DNA from: CAVQFO01 sp963711725
GTDB lineage: Bacteria; Pseudomonadota; Gammaproteobacteria; Nitrococcales; Aquisalimonadaceae
NCBI GenBank assembly: GCA_963711725.1
Contig: CAVQFO010000043.1
Span: 1 to 64,000, forward strand
Length of the DNA: 64,000 bases
Direction: 5' to 3'
Within the stretch, counting starts at the first letter, position 1; each line of letters starts with the position of its first letter. The notes beneath the pieces are model-generated. The model was given only the letters and a program-made list of their open reading frames with translations, was not told the origin of the DNA and made no database searches. This document shows, piece after piece, positions 46,601-54,192 of the stretch. The position numbers and the translations under genes are program-made.

Positions 46601-47576
46601 GCGCATAGAGCGGAAGAACCTCCGTATGGGGCGGGTGATGCTTGCGCAGGTATTCGGCGGTTTCGCGGATGTCCCTCTCGCCGGTCAGGAACACCAGAAC
46701 GTCGCCCGGCCCCGAGCGGCACAATTCCTCCACGGCATCGCCCACGGCCTTTTGCACGTCCCTCTCACCGGCCTGCTCGTCCGCCAGCGGCCGATAGCGG
46801 ATTTCCACGGGATAGGTGCGGCCCGAGACGTGAACGATGGGCGCATCGTCGAAATGCCGGGAGAAGCGTTCCGGGTCGATGGTGGCCGAGGTGATGATCA
46901 CCTTGAGATCCGGACGCCGGGGCAGGAGTTGCTTCAGATACCCCAGCAGGAAATCGATGTTGAGGCTGCGCTCGTGGGCCTCGTCAATGATGATGGTGTC
47001 GTACTGCTCCAGCTCCCGGTCACCCTGGATCTCGGCCAGCAGCATGCCGTCGGTCACCAGTTTGACGCAGGTCAGCGGGCCGACGCGATCGGTGAAACGG
47101 ATCTTGTAGCCCACCGCCGCGCCCGGCTCGCTGCCCAACTCCTCGGCAATGCGCGTGGCCAGTGTGCGTGCGGCAAGCCGTCGGGGCTGGGTATGGGCGA
47201 TCATTCCGCGTACGCCACGCCCCAGCTCCATGCAGATCTTGGGCAGCTGGGTGCTCTTGCCGGAACCGGTCTCGCCGCAGATCACGACCACTTGGTGGTC
47301 CGCGATGGCTCGTGCGATTTCCTCGCGCCGCTCCACCACCGGCAGATCCAGATCGAAACGCGGTGTGGGGACCGATTCACGGCGCCGGGCCTCACGCGCG
47401 CAAGAACGCAGCAAGTCCCGGCCCAGCGCTTCGCGGCCGTGATCGTGGGGCTGGCCCCGCCGGGCACGGCGCTGCAAGCCGCCGAGACGGCGCCGCAGCG
47501 AGGAGCGATCCGCCGGCAGGCAATCCTGCAGCCGGGAGGCGATTTCCGCCAGGGAAAGGGGCGTAACCTCAGTCAT
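43692..47576 (-). CDS. hrpA: ATP-dependent RNA helicase HrpA
   Basis: A 1294-residue DEAH-box helicase. Walker A GETGSGKSTQLPKICMELG, motif II DEAHERSLNIDFLLG, SATIDPERFSRHF (motif III) and QRAGRCGRTGPGVCIRLYS (motif VI) are intact, followed by HA2/OB and the long C-terminal domain specific to HrpA. HrpA resolves collided or stalled ribosomes and processes some mRNAs. Length agrees with E. coli HrpA (1300). Confidence 0.95.
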   Translation of the reverse strand: MTEVTPLSLAEIASRLQDCLPADRSSLRRRLGGLQRRARRGQPHDHGREALGRDLLRSCAREARRRESVPTPRFDLDLPVVERREEIARAIADHQVVVICGETGSGKSTQLPKICMELGRGVRGMIAHTQPRRLAARTLATRIAEELGSEPGAAVGYKIRFTDRVGPLTCVKLVTDGMLLAEIQGDRELEQYDTIIIDEAHERSLNIDFLLGYLKQLLPRRPDLKVIITSATIDPERFSRHFDDAPIVHVSGRTYPVEIRYRPLADEQAGERDVQKAVGDAVEELCRSGPGDVLVFLTGERDIRETAEYLRKHHPPHTEVLPLYARLSAAEQQRVFAPHRGRRIVLATNVAETSITVPGIRYVVDTGWVRLSRYSHRTKVQRLPIEPVSQASANQRAGRCGRTGPGVCIRLYSEEDFADRPEFTDPEILRTNLAAVILQMKAWRLGDVEEFPFVEPPERKHVNDGYRLLQELGAVDDRRRLTRLGGDLARLPVDPRIGRMLLEAARQSCLDEVLVIASALSVQDPRERPLEARQAADEAHARYADEQSDFVAYLNLWRDYREQRKHLSRNKLRQYCRERFLSPVRMRDWEDIHGQLRELMSSTGQRINDGPAEGEVIHRALLSGLLSNVARRDEEKGKSGEYLGARGNRLQIFPGSGLFRKPPKWIVAAELVETRRLYARTVAAVRPGDIEAMATHLLSRSYGEPYWDARRGRVVAPETVSLYGLVLASGRKADYAAVDPTVCREIFIRRALVDGDLRGSAPFLEHNHRLIEDIEGLEARTRRRDVLVDADARFAFYAERIPRDVTGSAGFHAWYRQARQRDPQLLKMTRETLMQRDAREVTEGRFPERLEACGLSLPLDYHFRPGDPDDGVTVRVPLAALNQLRAEPFEWLVPGLVEEKAVALIKALPKRLRKNFVPAPEFAEAFLRSVPEREGSMINRLRLELQRMTGVDLPVDAWDDVPLPDHLRMNFRLLDGEGNVVAEGRDLEALQRGYGDRASASFSDNAESPWERAGLTRWDFGDLPEAVKFEQAGAVVKAYPAVMDRGRSVDLSLMDSEARAREATRAGVRRLFLLELGDRGRYLRRNLPEIDRMCLLYAPVGSCDELKEDLIAAALERTFMPDGDPPRTEKAFRERLREHGGELLSTANELCDRVGRVLAVFHEVRKRLKGPADLRAMESVADIGEQLENLVYSGFVAATPAGRLADLPRYLEGIRWRLDKLQNDPGRERTGLRAVRPFWEKYLRARNDGRVDREELDAFRWLIEEYRIQVFAQPLGTATPVSDKRLRQQWERVA

Positions 47577-47623
47577 GCCGAAGACGATACAGCGAGGAAG
47601 GACCGGCGGCGAGCCGGACCGCG

Positions 47624-48184
47624 TCAGGAGGTGCGTTCAGGCCGGGAGCGCGTCCGATAGCGGCGCGCCGGCAGCTGCACGGCCTCCACCTCCCACCGCC
47701 CCTCGCGGCACTCCAGCATCAGCCATGAGGGCCCGCCGTAGGTGCGGGTACGGCCGGCCGCACCGGGATTGAGAACCCAGGGACGCTCGTCGCAGTCCAT
47801 GACCATGCGATGGCTGTGGCCGTAGACGATGGCCCGGGCGTCGGGATAGCGTTCGCGCAGTTCGCGGTGGCGTTCGGCGGCGCTGGTGGCGTCGTCGCCA
47901 TGGGTCACGACGAGCTTTCCGCCGGGGAGATCCAACACCGCTTCTTCCGGAAGGGTTTCCAGGAAATGGGTTTCGGACTCCGCCCACTTCGCGGGCGTAT
48001 CGTTGTTGCCCTTTACGGCGACCACTTGATAGCGGGGATGAAGCGCGCAAAGCACGTCGGCCCCACCTACATCTCCGGCGTGGACCGCATAGTCGCACTC
48101 GGCGACCCGATCGGCGATTCGGGGATCGAGAAAGCCGTGCGTATCCGAAAGCAGAGCCACCTTGAGCTGCTTGTTGTCAACCAT
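47624..48184 (-). CDS. YfcE/MJ0936-type metallophosphoesterase
   Basis: A 186-residue phosphodiesterase with dinuclear metal motifs: LLSDTHGF (motif I), HAGDVGG (II), VKGNND (III), VVTHGD (IV) and YGHSH (V). Family members hydrolyse model phosphodiesters; the natural substrate is unknown. It lies 12 nt after thrH and 47 nt before hrpA on the same strand. Confidence 0.88.
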   Translation of the reverse strand: MVDNKQLKVALLSDTHGFLDPRIADRVAECDYAVHAGDVGGADVLCALHPRYQVVAVKGNNDTPAKWAESETHFLETLPEEAVLDLPGGKLVVTHGDDATSAAERHRELRERYPDARAIVYGHSHRMVMDCDERPWVLNPGAAGRTRTYGGPSWLMLECREGRWEVEAVQLPARRYRTRSRPERTS

Positions 48185-48196
48185 AACGGTTTAAGA

Positions 48197-48802
48197 CTAT
48201 TCCGCGAACGCCTGTTCTATTGCGTTCTTGAGTTCGTTGTAGCTGCGGGTCACGGGGAACTGAGGAAACTCGTCGATGACGTTCTGCGGCGGCGAGAACA
48301 GGATGCCCGTATGGGCCTCGGCGAGCATATTGGTATCGTTGTAGGAATCCCCGGCGGCCACTGTGCGGAAGTTCAAGCCCTTGAAGGCTCGAACCGCCGC
48401 GCGCTTGTGATCCTTCATCCGCAGCCGGTAGTCGGTGATGTGGCCGTCTTCGGCCACCTCGAGCTTGTGGCAAAACAGGGTCGGCCAGTCGAGCTGAGCC
48501 ATCAGGGGGCGGGCGAATTCGTAGAAGGTGTCGGACAGGATCACCAGCTGATACCGGGCCCGAATCCAGGCCACGAAATCAGCGGCTCCGTCCAAAGGCT
48601 GCATTTGGCTGATGACGTCCTGAATATCGTTGATACCCAGTTTGTTGGCGTCCAGAATTTCCAGGCGCTGACGCATCAGCTGATCGTAGTCCGGAATATC
48701 CCGCGTGGTCGCCTTGAGGTCGTCGATCCCCGTCAACTCCGCGAACCGAATCCAGATCTCGGGCACCAGGACCCCTTCAAGATCCAGGCAAACTATCTCC
48801 AC
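48197..48802 (-). CDS. thrH: Phosphoserine phosphatase / homoserine phosphotransferase ThrH
   Basis: A 201-residue HAD enzyme. Motif I is CLDLEGVLVPEIW, motif II ILSDTFYEF, and motif IV AAGDSYNDTNMLAEAHTGIL, with the ThrH-specific FETHER-like region replaced by IDDLKATTRDIPDYDQLM. In Pseudomonas ThrH both removes phosphate from phosphoserine and transfers it to homoserine. I chose GTG 48802 (VEIVCLDLEG), which matches family length (about 205). An upstream GTG four codons away is possible. Confidence 0.9.
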   Translation of the reverse strand: MEIVCLDLEGVLVPEIWIRFAELTGIDDLKATTRDIPDYDQLMRQRLEILDANKLGINDIQDVISQMQPLDGAADFVAWIRARYQLVILSDTFYEFARPLMAQLDWPTLFCHKLEVAEDGHITDYRLRMKDHKRAAVRAFKGLNFRTVAAGDSYNDTNMLAEAHTGILFSPPQNVIDEFPQFPVTRSYNELKNAIEQAFAE

Positions 48803-48981
48803 CGTGCACACCCCATAAATGACGGGTCTTGAATGCAGCCCCAAACTGCCGGGCCGAAAAAAGTGGGCACACGGTAGTCGTTTTTCCGGGGCCGCGCAAG
48901 CGCCATTCCCCCCGCTTCCGACCGGGGTCCAGCACCGACTGAATCGTCGGCTCTCACCCTATCCGCAGGCGCGTTCAGGGC

Positions 48982-49920
48982 TCAGTAACCCACCAGGGTT
49001 TTCTCGTTGGCCACGCCGTGGGGCACGTGTCCGGTCGCCACGTGGCAGGCGGCAACCTGGCAGTGTCCTTCCTGGTCGTCGAAGAAGATGTCGGCCCCGA
49101 ATGCATCGAGGAACTCGCCTTTGCTGAGGCCGCCGAGAAACAGGGCTTCATCGATTCGAATCTTCCAGTCGCGCAGCGTCCGGATGACGCGCTCGTGCGC
49201 CGGTGCGGCGCGGGCGGTCACCAGGGCCGTACGAATCGGGCAGGCATCCGCGGGGTATACCGACTGCAGGCGGTGCAATGCGGCCAGGAAGTTCTTGAAC
49301 GGGCCGCCGGGCAGTGGCTCGTGCGCCTGGGCCCGTTCACTGGCGGAAAACTGCTCCAGCCCCTGGCTGCGGTAGATCCGTTCGGCTTCATCGGAGAACA
49401 GCACCGCATCACCGTCGAAGGCGATTCGAAGCTGATCGCCTTCAAGCGGCGCATCCACGTCGTCGCTCCCGGCGCCGCCGGCCGACGGGAGAATGGTGGC
49501 GGCGGCATGGCCGTGGTTCAGCGCGGCGACCACATCGTCCGGGTCCGACGAAAGGAACAGGTGGGCCCCGAAGGGGCGCACATAACGCCAGGGACTTTCA
49601 CCGTTGGTGAATGCCGCGCGGGTTACGTCCAGGCCGTAGTGTTCCAGGGAATTGAAGATCCGGAGCCCACTGTCGGCACTGTTGCGGGACAACAGGATCA
49701 CCTCGACGCCGGTACCGCTTTCCTCGGCGTTGAGCGAGAGCAGTTTGCGCACAAGGCGGAATGCGACGCCCGGCTCCAGGATTTGATCCTCGTGTTCGAT
49801 CTGGTAGCGGCAGTAGGCGTCGATCCCCTGTTCATCGAAGATGCGATGGCTTTCGCTGAGATCGAACAAAGCCCTGGAGGAGATGGCCACCACCAGTTTG
49901 TCGGAAATGGATTTCGGCAT
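48982..49920 (-). CDS. Cytosolic 5'-nucleotidase I-like protein (probably LexA-regulated)
   Basis: A 312-residue protein of the bacterial 5'-nucleotidase family related to eukaryotic cN-I. Features include LVVAISSRALFDLSESHRIF at the N-terminus, AFDGDAVLFSDEAERIY with the HAD-like nucleophile DxD region, and FFDDQEGHCQVAA near the end. It should dephosphorylate nucleoside monophosphates. The promoter at 49962-49990 contains a full LexA box, so induction by DNA damage is inferred. A GAGG ribosome site lies 8 nt before the ATG. Confidence 0.85.
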   Translation of the reverse strand: MPKSISDKLVVAISSRALFDLSESHRIFDEQGIDAYCRYQIEHEDQILEPGVAFRLVRKLLSLNAEESGTGVEVILLSRNSADSGLRIFNSLEHYGLDVTRAAFTNGESPWRYVRPFGAHLFLSSDPDDVVAALNHGHAAATILPSAGGAGSDDVDAPLEGDQLRIAFDGDAVLFSDEAERIYRSQGLEQFSASERAQAHEPLPGGPFKNFLAALHRLQSVYPADACPIRTALVTARAAPAHERVIRTLRDWKIRIDEALFLGGLSKGEFLDAFGADIFFDDQEGHCQVAACHVATGHVPHGVANEKTLVGY

Positions 49921-49961
49921 GTTGCACCTCGCATCTCGGGTCCCGGGACTGTCCCAAATCT

Positions 49962-49990
49962 ACTATACTGTTTTTTTATACAGCTTCCAA
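49962..49990 (-). promoter_or_regulatory. sigma70 promoter with LexA (SOS) operator in the spacer
   Basis: Minus strand: TTGGAA (49985-49990), 17-bp spacer, TATAGT (49962-49967). The spacer contains CTGTATAAAAAAACAG (49968-49983), a perfect CTGT-N8-ACAG LexA box. The predicted transcript starts about 35 nt before the 5'-nucleotidase ATG. The remaining 250 bp towards 50240 contain only a TATACT box near 50171 for the Bax-inhibitor gene. Confidence 0.75.
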
Positions 49991-50239
49991 GAGCGATCTC
50001 GTAGTCGATGCTCCGCCGCTGACCGGGCACCCGGAGGGCGCGTTCCCCATACGAAGCGACGCGGCTTCGCTCATGGTACATGACGACGGCGGGCGCGCAC
50101 GGCCCGTACCCGAAACACGTTGGGGAACCGAATCCCCCGCCCCCAGATCAAAAGGTGCAGAGAGGCCGTGTATACTACGGTCCATTCCCTGCCCTTCGGC
50201 AGGCTTGCTCGATTATCGAATTTCAGGAGGCTCCGGCAC

Positions 50240-50932
50240 ATGACCGATAGAGACCGTACGCTGAACCGGAACAATGCAGCCGTCTTGGACGGCCGCGGAC
50301 AATCCGTAGCGGTCAACAGCGTTATCCGAAACACCTACCTGCTGCTGTCGCTCACGCTGCTGTTCAGCGCGGCGACCGCCGGGGTGGCCATGGCCACCAA
50401 TGCAGCCCCCATGAACTGGATCATCATGCTGGTGGGCTACTTCGGCCTGCTGATGCTCACCAATGCGCTCCGCAACAGCGCCTGGGGCCTGGTTTCGGTA
50501 TTCGCGCTCACCGGCTTTCTGGGCTACACCCTGGGCCCGATCCTGAATCTCTATATCCAGACGTTCAGCAACGGCACCGAGCTGGTGATGATGGCGCTGG
50601 GATCCACCGGCGTGATCTTCCTGGGGCTGTCGGGCTACGCGCTGACCACCCGTAAGGATTTCAGTTTCCTGCGGGGCTTTCTCTTCTCCGGGATCCTGAT
50701 TGCATTCCTGGCCGGCATCGGCGCCATGATCTTCCATCTGCCCGCCCTGTCGCTGGGCGTCAGCGCCATGTTCGTGCTGCTGATGAGCGCCTACATCCTC
50801 TACCAGACCAGCGCCCTGGTCCACGGCGGCGAGACCAACTACATCATGGCCACCGTGAGCCTGTACGTGGCGATCTACAACCTGTTCCTGAGCCTGCTGC
50901 AGCTGTTGGCGGCCTTGGCGGGCGACCGCTGA
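50240..50932 (+). CDS. Bax inhibitor-1/YccA family membrane protein
   Basis: A 230-residue protein with seven membrane helices. Family signatures are VIRNTYLLLSLTLLFSAAT near residue 28, GYTLGPILNLY in the middle and YILYQTSALVHGGETNYI with the conserved acidic pair near the C-terminus. E. coli YccA modulates the FtsH protease; eukaryotic relatives are calcium-leak channels. The ATG follows AGGAGG with 10-nt spacing. A strong terminator follows the gene. Confidence 0.9.
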   Translation: MTDRDRTLNRNNAAVLDGRGQSVAVNSVIRNTYLLLSLTLLFSAATAGVAMATNAAPMNWIIMLVGYFGLLMLTNALRNSAWGLVSVFALTGFLGYTLGPILNLYIQTFSNGTELVMMALGSTGVIFLGLSGYALTTRKDFSFLRGFLFSGILIAFLAGIGAMIFHLPALSLGVSAMFVLLMSAYILYQTSALVHGGETNYIMATVSLYVAIYNLFLSLLQLLAALAGDR

Positions 50933-50954
50933 TCAGAACATGAATGGATAAAGG

Positions 50955-50980
50955 AAAAGGCCCCGGAAACGGGGCCTTTT
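50955..50980 (+). terminator. Intrinsic terminator
   Basis: AAAAGGCCCC, loop GGAAAC, GGGGCCTTTT: a 10-bp perfect stem ending in a T-tract 22 nt after the Bax-inhibitor stop. The A-tract on the other side could also serve transcription from the opposite strand (cysG-like gene, which ends at 51014). Confidence 0.92.
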
Positions 50981-51013
50981 CGTGTCGGAATTCGCGTGGG
51001 CAACGCGCCCACC

Positions 51014-52192
51014 CTACGCGCTTATCGACTTGTCTCCGTGGCCGTCCTCGTTCTCCCAGAACCCGATCGGGCCACCCTGGCTTTCGAACCAGGCCAGCTT
51101 CTCCCTCAGCCGGACCACATCGCCCACGATAATCAGAGTCGGCGCCCGGACCTTGTGCTGTTGAGCCAGCGCCGGAAGCATTTCCACACTTCCTGTAATC
51201 ACCCGCTGGTTGTCCGTGGTCCCCTGCTGGATCAATGCGGCGGGCATGGCCGGGCTCATGCCGTGATCGATCAGGCCGCGGCTCAATTCGGGCAAGCCGT
51301 GCAACCCCATGTAGAACACCACGGTCTGGCCCGGCTTCACCAGCGATTCGAAATCCAGGCTCAAGCTCCCTTCCTTCTGATGTCCGGTCACGAAGACGCA
51401 GGACTGCGCGTAATCACGGTGAGTCAGAGGAATACCCGCGTACGCCGAGCAGCCGCTGGCCGCGGTGATTCCGGGCACCACCTGAAACGGGATTCCCTCG
51501 GCCATCAGCGTCTCTATTTCTTCGCCGCCGCGGCCAAAAATGAAGGGATCACCGCCCTTGAGGCGAACCACCCGGCGCCCTTGCCTCGCCAAGCGCACCA
51601 GCAGTTGGTTGATATCCTCCTGGGGCACCGCGTGGTGACTGCGGCGCTTGCCAACATAGATCCGCTCCACTTCCGGTGGAACCAGATCCAGTACCGCCGG
51701 GGCCACCAGCCGGTCGTAGAGCACGACGTCGCATTGCTGGAGCAGGCGCAGGGCCCGAACGGTGAGAAGATCGGGGTCACCCGGACCGGCGCCGACCAGA
51801 AAGACGCTCCCGACGCTCCCCCCGGAGAAACGATCCCGTTCCGTCGGCCACGCCAGCGGACCGTCTCCACGCCCGTGCACGGGAACATTCCGGCGACGGG
51901 CCTGTTCCACGACACAGTGGTTGGCCAGGCGGCTGTCGCCGGCCACCACGGCCAGCGCGCACCCGTCGAGCAAATGGGCATCGAAGCTGTTGGCCACGGG
52001 TTCCACACCGGGCAGGCTCAGGGCCTGCGCCATTTCCTCGCCGGGCACCGTGGACAATACGGCGATGCGCGCTCCGGCTTGCGCCAAGGTGCGGACCTGC
52101 GCCGCCGCAAACCCATCGTTGCCGACGACCAGGACACGCTCGCCGCGCACAATCGGCAATCGGGAAATCGCGGATTCATTCAGGATCGTCAT
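51014..52192 (-). CDS. CysG-like uroporphyrinogen-III C-methyltransferase with shortened N-terminal domain
   Basis: A 392-residue protein. The C-terminal 260 residues are a complete SUMT domain (VGAGPGDPDLLT, RLKGGDPFIFGRGGEE, PGITAASGCSAYAGIPLT), which makes precorrin-2 by double methylation of uroporphyrinogen III. The first 110 residues resemble the NAD-binding part of siroheme synthase CysG, but the segment carrying the VVDAP and SSGGTSP motifs and the dimerisation region (about 70-90 residues) is missing, and the glycine motif is altered (VVGNDGFAAAQV). Dehydrogenase/chelatase activity is therefore doubtful. Start ATG 52192; a GTG at 52204 is an alternative. Confidence 0.85.
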   Translation of the reverse strand: MTILNESAISRLPIVRGERVLVVGNDGFAAAQVRTLAQAGARIAVLSTVPGEEMAQALSLPGVEPVANSFDAHLLDGCALAVVAGDSRLANHCVVEQARRRNVPVHGRGDGPLAWPTERDRFSGGSVGSVFLVGAGPGDPDLLTVRALRLLQQCDVVLYDRLVAPAVLDLVPPEVERIYVGKRRSHHAVPQEDINQLLVRLARQGRRVVRLKGGDPFIFGRGGEEIETLMAEGIPFQVVPGITAASGCSAYAGIPLTHRDYAQSCVFVTGHQKEGSLSLDFESLVKPGQTVVFYMGLHGLPELSRGLIDHGMSPAMPAALIQQGTTDNQRVITGSVEMLPALAQQHKVRAPTLIIVGDVVRLREKLAWFESQGGPIGFWENEDGHGDKSISA

Positions 52193-52208
52193 ATCGAACC
52201 ACACTCTA

Positions 52209-53003
52209 TCAACCCAGGGTCAGCGCCATGCGCAACCCGATGAACACCAACATCACCGCCACCACCGGCCGAAGCGCTCCATCCGACAGCTTCGCGCCAA
52301 GGCGACTGCCGACATATACCCCGGGGATGGACCCGATCAGCAGAGCGGCAAGCAGGGTGAAATCCACGGTACCCAGGTGCCAATGCCCCAGCCCCGCCAC
52401 CAGGGTCAGCGGAACGGCGTGAGCCAGTTCAGTGCCCACCACGGCCGCGGCACCCAGGCCCGGATAGAGCAGCAGCACCATCACGGTGCCGATGGCGCCG
52501 GCGCCGACCGAGCTCAGGGTCACCAGAACCCCCAAGGCCACGCCTACAAGTACGGTAAGTTCCCCCACCCAGCGCCGGTGGAACGCCAGAAGCCGGGGAA
52601 ACCGCCCTTCCCGGCCGACGAAGTCGCGAAGAAACGGCCGCAGAACCAGGACCACGGCGGTGAGGATCAAGGCGATGCTCAGCGTCGCGGTGATGACCGA
52701 GGCGAAGGCATGTCCATGTAGCCGGAAATGCTCGATGACAGCTACGGTAGCCAGCGAGGCGGGCAGACTGCCCAGCGCCAGCCGCCCGACGATGTCCCAG
52801 CGAATGGTGCGCCGGCGCGAATGCACCCAAACGCCCGACACCTTGGTCACCGCCGCGTACAGCAGATCGGTGCCCACCGCCACGGCGATGGGAATCCCGA
52901 AACCCAGGTGCAACAAGGGGGTCATCATCGAACCACCGCCCACGCCGGTGAGGCCGACGGCGAAGCCGACCACGAAACCTGCGAATGTATAGGCGATATC
53001 CAT
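52209..53003 (-). CDS. TauE/SafE (TSUP) family sulfite/sulfur-compound exporter
   Basis: A 264-residue membrane protein with eight or so helices. The N-terminal repeat signature GFAVGLTGVGGGSMMTPLL and the second repeat GVLVTLSSVGAGAIGTVMV are typical of TSUP transporters, which export sulfite, sulfoacetate or related anions. It lies just upstream of the CysG-like gene on the same strand and divergent from cysB, so a link to sulfate assimilation is inferred. Confidence 0.88.
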   Translation of the reverse strand: MDIAYTFAGFVVGFAVGLTGVGGGSMMTPLLHLGFGIPIAVAVGTDLLYAAVTKVSGVWVHSRRRTIRWDIVGRLALGSLPASLATVAVIEHFRLHGHAFASVITATLSIALILTAVVLVLRPFLRDFVGREGRFPRLLAFHRRWVGELTVLVGVALGVLVTLSSVGAGAIGTVMVLLLYPGLGAAAVVGTELAHAVPLTLVAGLGHWHLGTVDFTLLAALLIGSIPGVYVGSRLGAKLSDGALRPVVAVMLVFIGLRMALTLG

Positions 53004-53081
53004 TGCGGCTCGAAAGACCTTTTGGGGAGCATGGAATGAGCCGCACTATAGCGATGGGGGCTTATTTACAAAAAGAATGGT

Positions 53082-53112
53082 TTGTTTTAGTTATAGACCG
53101 AACCGTTATACT
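53082..53112 (+). promoter_or_regulatory. Probable cysB promoter
   Basis: A TATACT -10 (53107-53112) lies 9 nt before the cysB ATG, with a weak TTGTTT -35. The 117-bp divergent gap is AT-rich compared with its surroundings, as expected for a regulatory region with possible CysB sites. No exact operator can be assigned. Confidence 0.4.
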
Positions 53113-53120
53113 GTAGCCCT

Positions 53121-54101
53121 ATGAAACTGAACCAGCTTCGCTACATCTGCGAGGTCGCGCGAAGGGACCTGAATGTCTCCGCGGCGGCCGAAGCCCTCTA
53201 CACCTCCCAGCCGGGCGTCAGCAAGCAGATCCGCATGCTCGAGTCCGAATTGGGTGTGCAGATATTCGAACGAAGCGGCAAGCATCTGACCCATGTTACG
53301 CCGGCCGGCCAGGAAGTGATTCAGATGGCCGAGCGCATTCTGGAAGATGTGCAGAATATCCGCCGAGTTGCTCAGGAACACGTGGACGACAGCCGGGGTA
53401 GCCTATCCATCGCCACCACACACACCCAGGCCCGGCACGCCCTGCCCCCGGTGGTGACCGAATTCCGCAGCAAATACCCGAACGTCAGCCTGCACATGCA
53501 TCAGGGCACGCCCCTTCAGATCGCGGAGCTGGCCGCCCGGGGCGCGGTGGATTTCGCCATCGCCACCGAGGCCCTGGAACTGTTCGAAGATTTGGTGATG
53601 ATGCCCTGCTATCGCTGGAACCGGAGCGTGATCGTGCCCGAGGGCCACCCGCTTCTGGAGCGCAAGCCGCTCACGCTGGAGGCGGTGGCGGAATATTCCA
53701 TCGTCACTTATGTATTCGGCTTCACGGGGCGCTCGAAGCTGGACAAGGCGTTTCAGGCTCGCGGCCTGAACCCCCAAGTGGTGTTTACGGCCACGGATTC
53801 CGAAGTCATCAAGACCTACGTAGGCCTGGGGCTGGGCGTGGGGATCATCGCGAGCATGGCATACGATCCCGAACACGACCGGGGAATCCGCGCCATCGAT
53901 GCCAGCCACCTGTTTGAACCCAGCGTAACCAATATCGGCTTTCGACGCGGCACGTACCTGCGCGGCTATATGCACGATTTCATCCAACAGTTCGCCCCCC
54001 ACCTCACGCCGGAGGTGGTGGCGCGCGCGATCCAGGCACGCAGCAAGGAAGAACGCCGGGCCCTGTTCAATGAACTCAGCCCCAGCCTCGCGGAGCACTA
54101 A
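53121..54101 (+). CDS. cysB: LysR-type regulator CysB
   Basis: A 326-residue LysR-family activator. The helix-turn-helix (NVSAAAEALYTSQPGVSKQI) and the effector domain (TTHTQARHALPPVVTEFRSK, the inducer-binding TTHTQARY region) are typical of CysB rather than Cbl. CysB activates sulfate assimilation genes with N-acetylserine as inducer. The C-terminus (PEVVARAIQARSKEE) fits. Its TAA stop is the first codon of dispersed repeat copy B. Confidence 0.94.
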   Translation: MKLNQLRYICEVARRDLNVSAAAEALYTSQPGVSKQIRMLESELGVQIFERSGKHLTHVTPAGQEVIQMAERILEDVQNIRRVAQEHVDDSRGSLSIATTHTQARHALPPVVTEFRSKYPNVSLHMHQGTPLQIAELAARGAVDFAIATEALELFEDLVMMPCYRWNRSVIVPEGHPLLERKPLTLEAVAEYSIVTYVFGFTGRSKLDKAFQARGLNPQVVFTATDSEVIKTYVGLGLGVGIIASMAYDPEHDRGIRAIDASHLFEPSVTNIGFRRGTYLRGYMHDFIQQFAPHLTPEVVARAIQARSKEERRALFNELSPSLAEH

Positions 54102-54130
54102 GGAGACGCTGATCCCAGCGTCCCCTTAAG
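54098..54130. repeat. Dispersed palindromic repeat, copy B
   Basis: TAAGGAGACGCTG and CAGCGTCCCCTTAA pair around an ATCC loop, giving a 13-bp stem with one mismatch. The first 18 bases (CTAAGGAGACGCTGATCC) are identical to copy A on the other strand at 9413-9430. It starts with the cysB stop codon and could act as a transcription stop or mRNA-stabilising hairpin. Confidence 0.65.
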
Positions 54131-54192
54131 CCCCAATCGGCGCGCGAACATAGCCGCGCGCCGCACCGGCATATCAAAGGAACGGAACGCCC

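Noticed and set aside
43590..47660. 1356-codon open frame on the plus strand opposite hrpA
   Set aside because: It mirrors hrpA codon for codon, contains no recognisable domain and is rich in His/Gln/Gly/Arg as expected for the antisense of high-GC coding sequence. hrpA has all helicase motifs.
49984..50239. A short SOS-induced gene downstream of the LexA box on the plus strand
   Set aside because: Open frames there are short, lack ribosome sites and resemble no known SOS peptide; the promoter orientation and -10/-35 match the minus strand.
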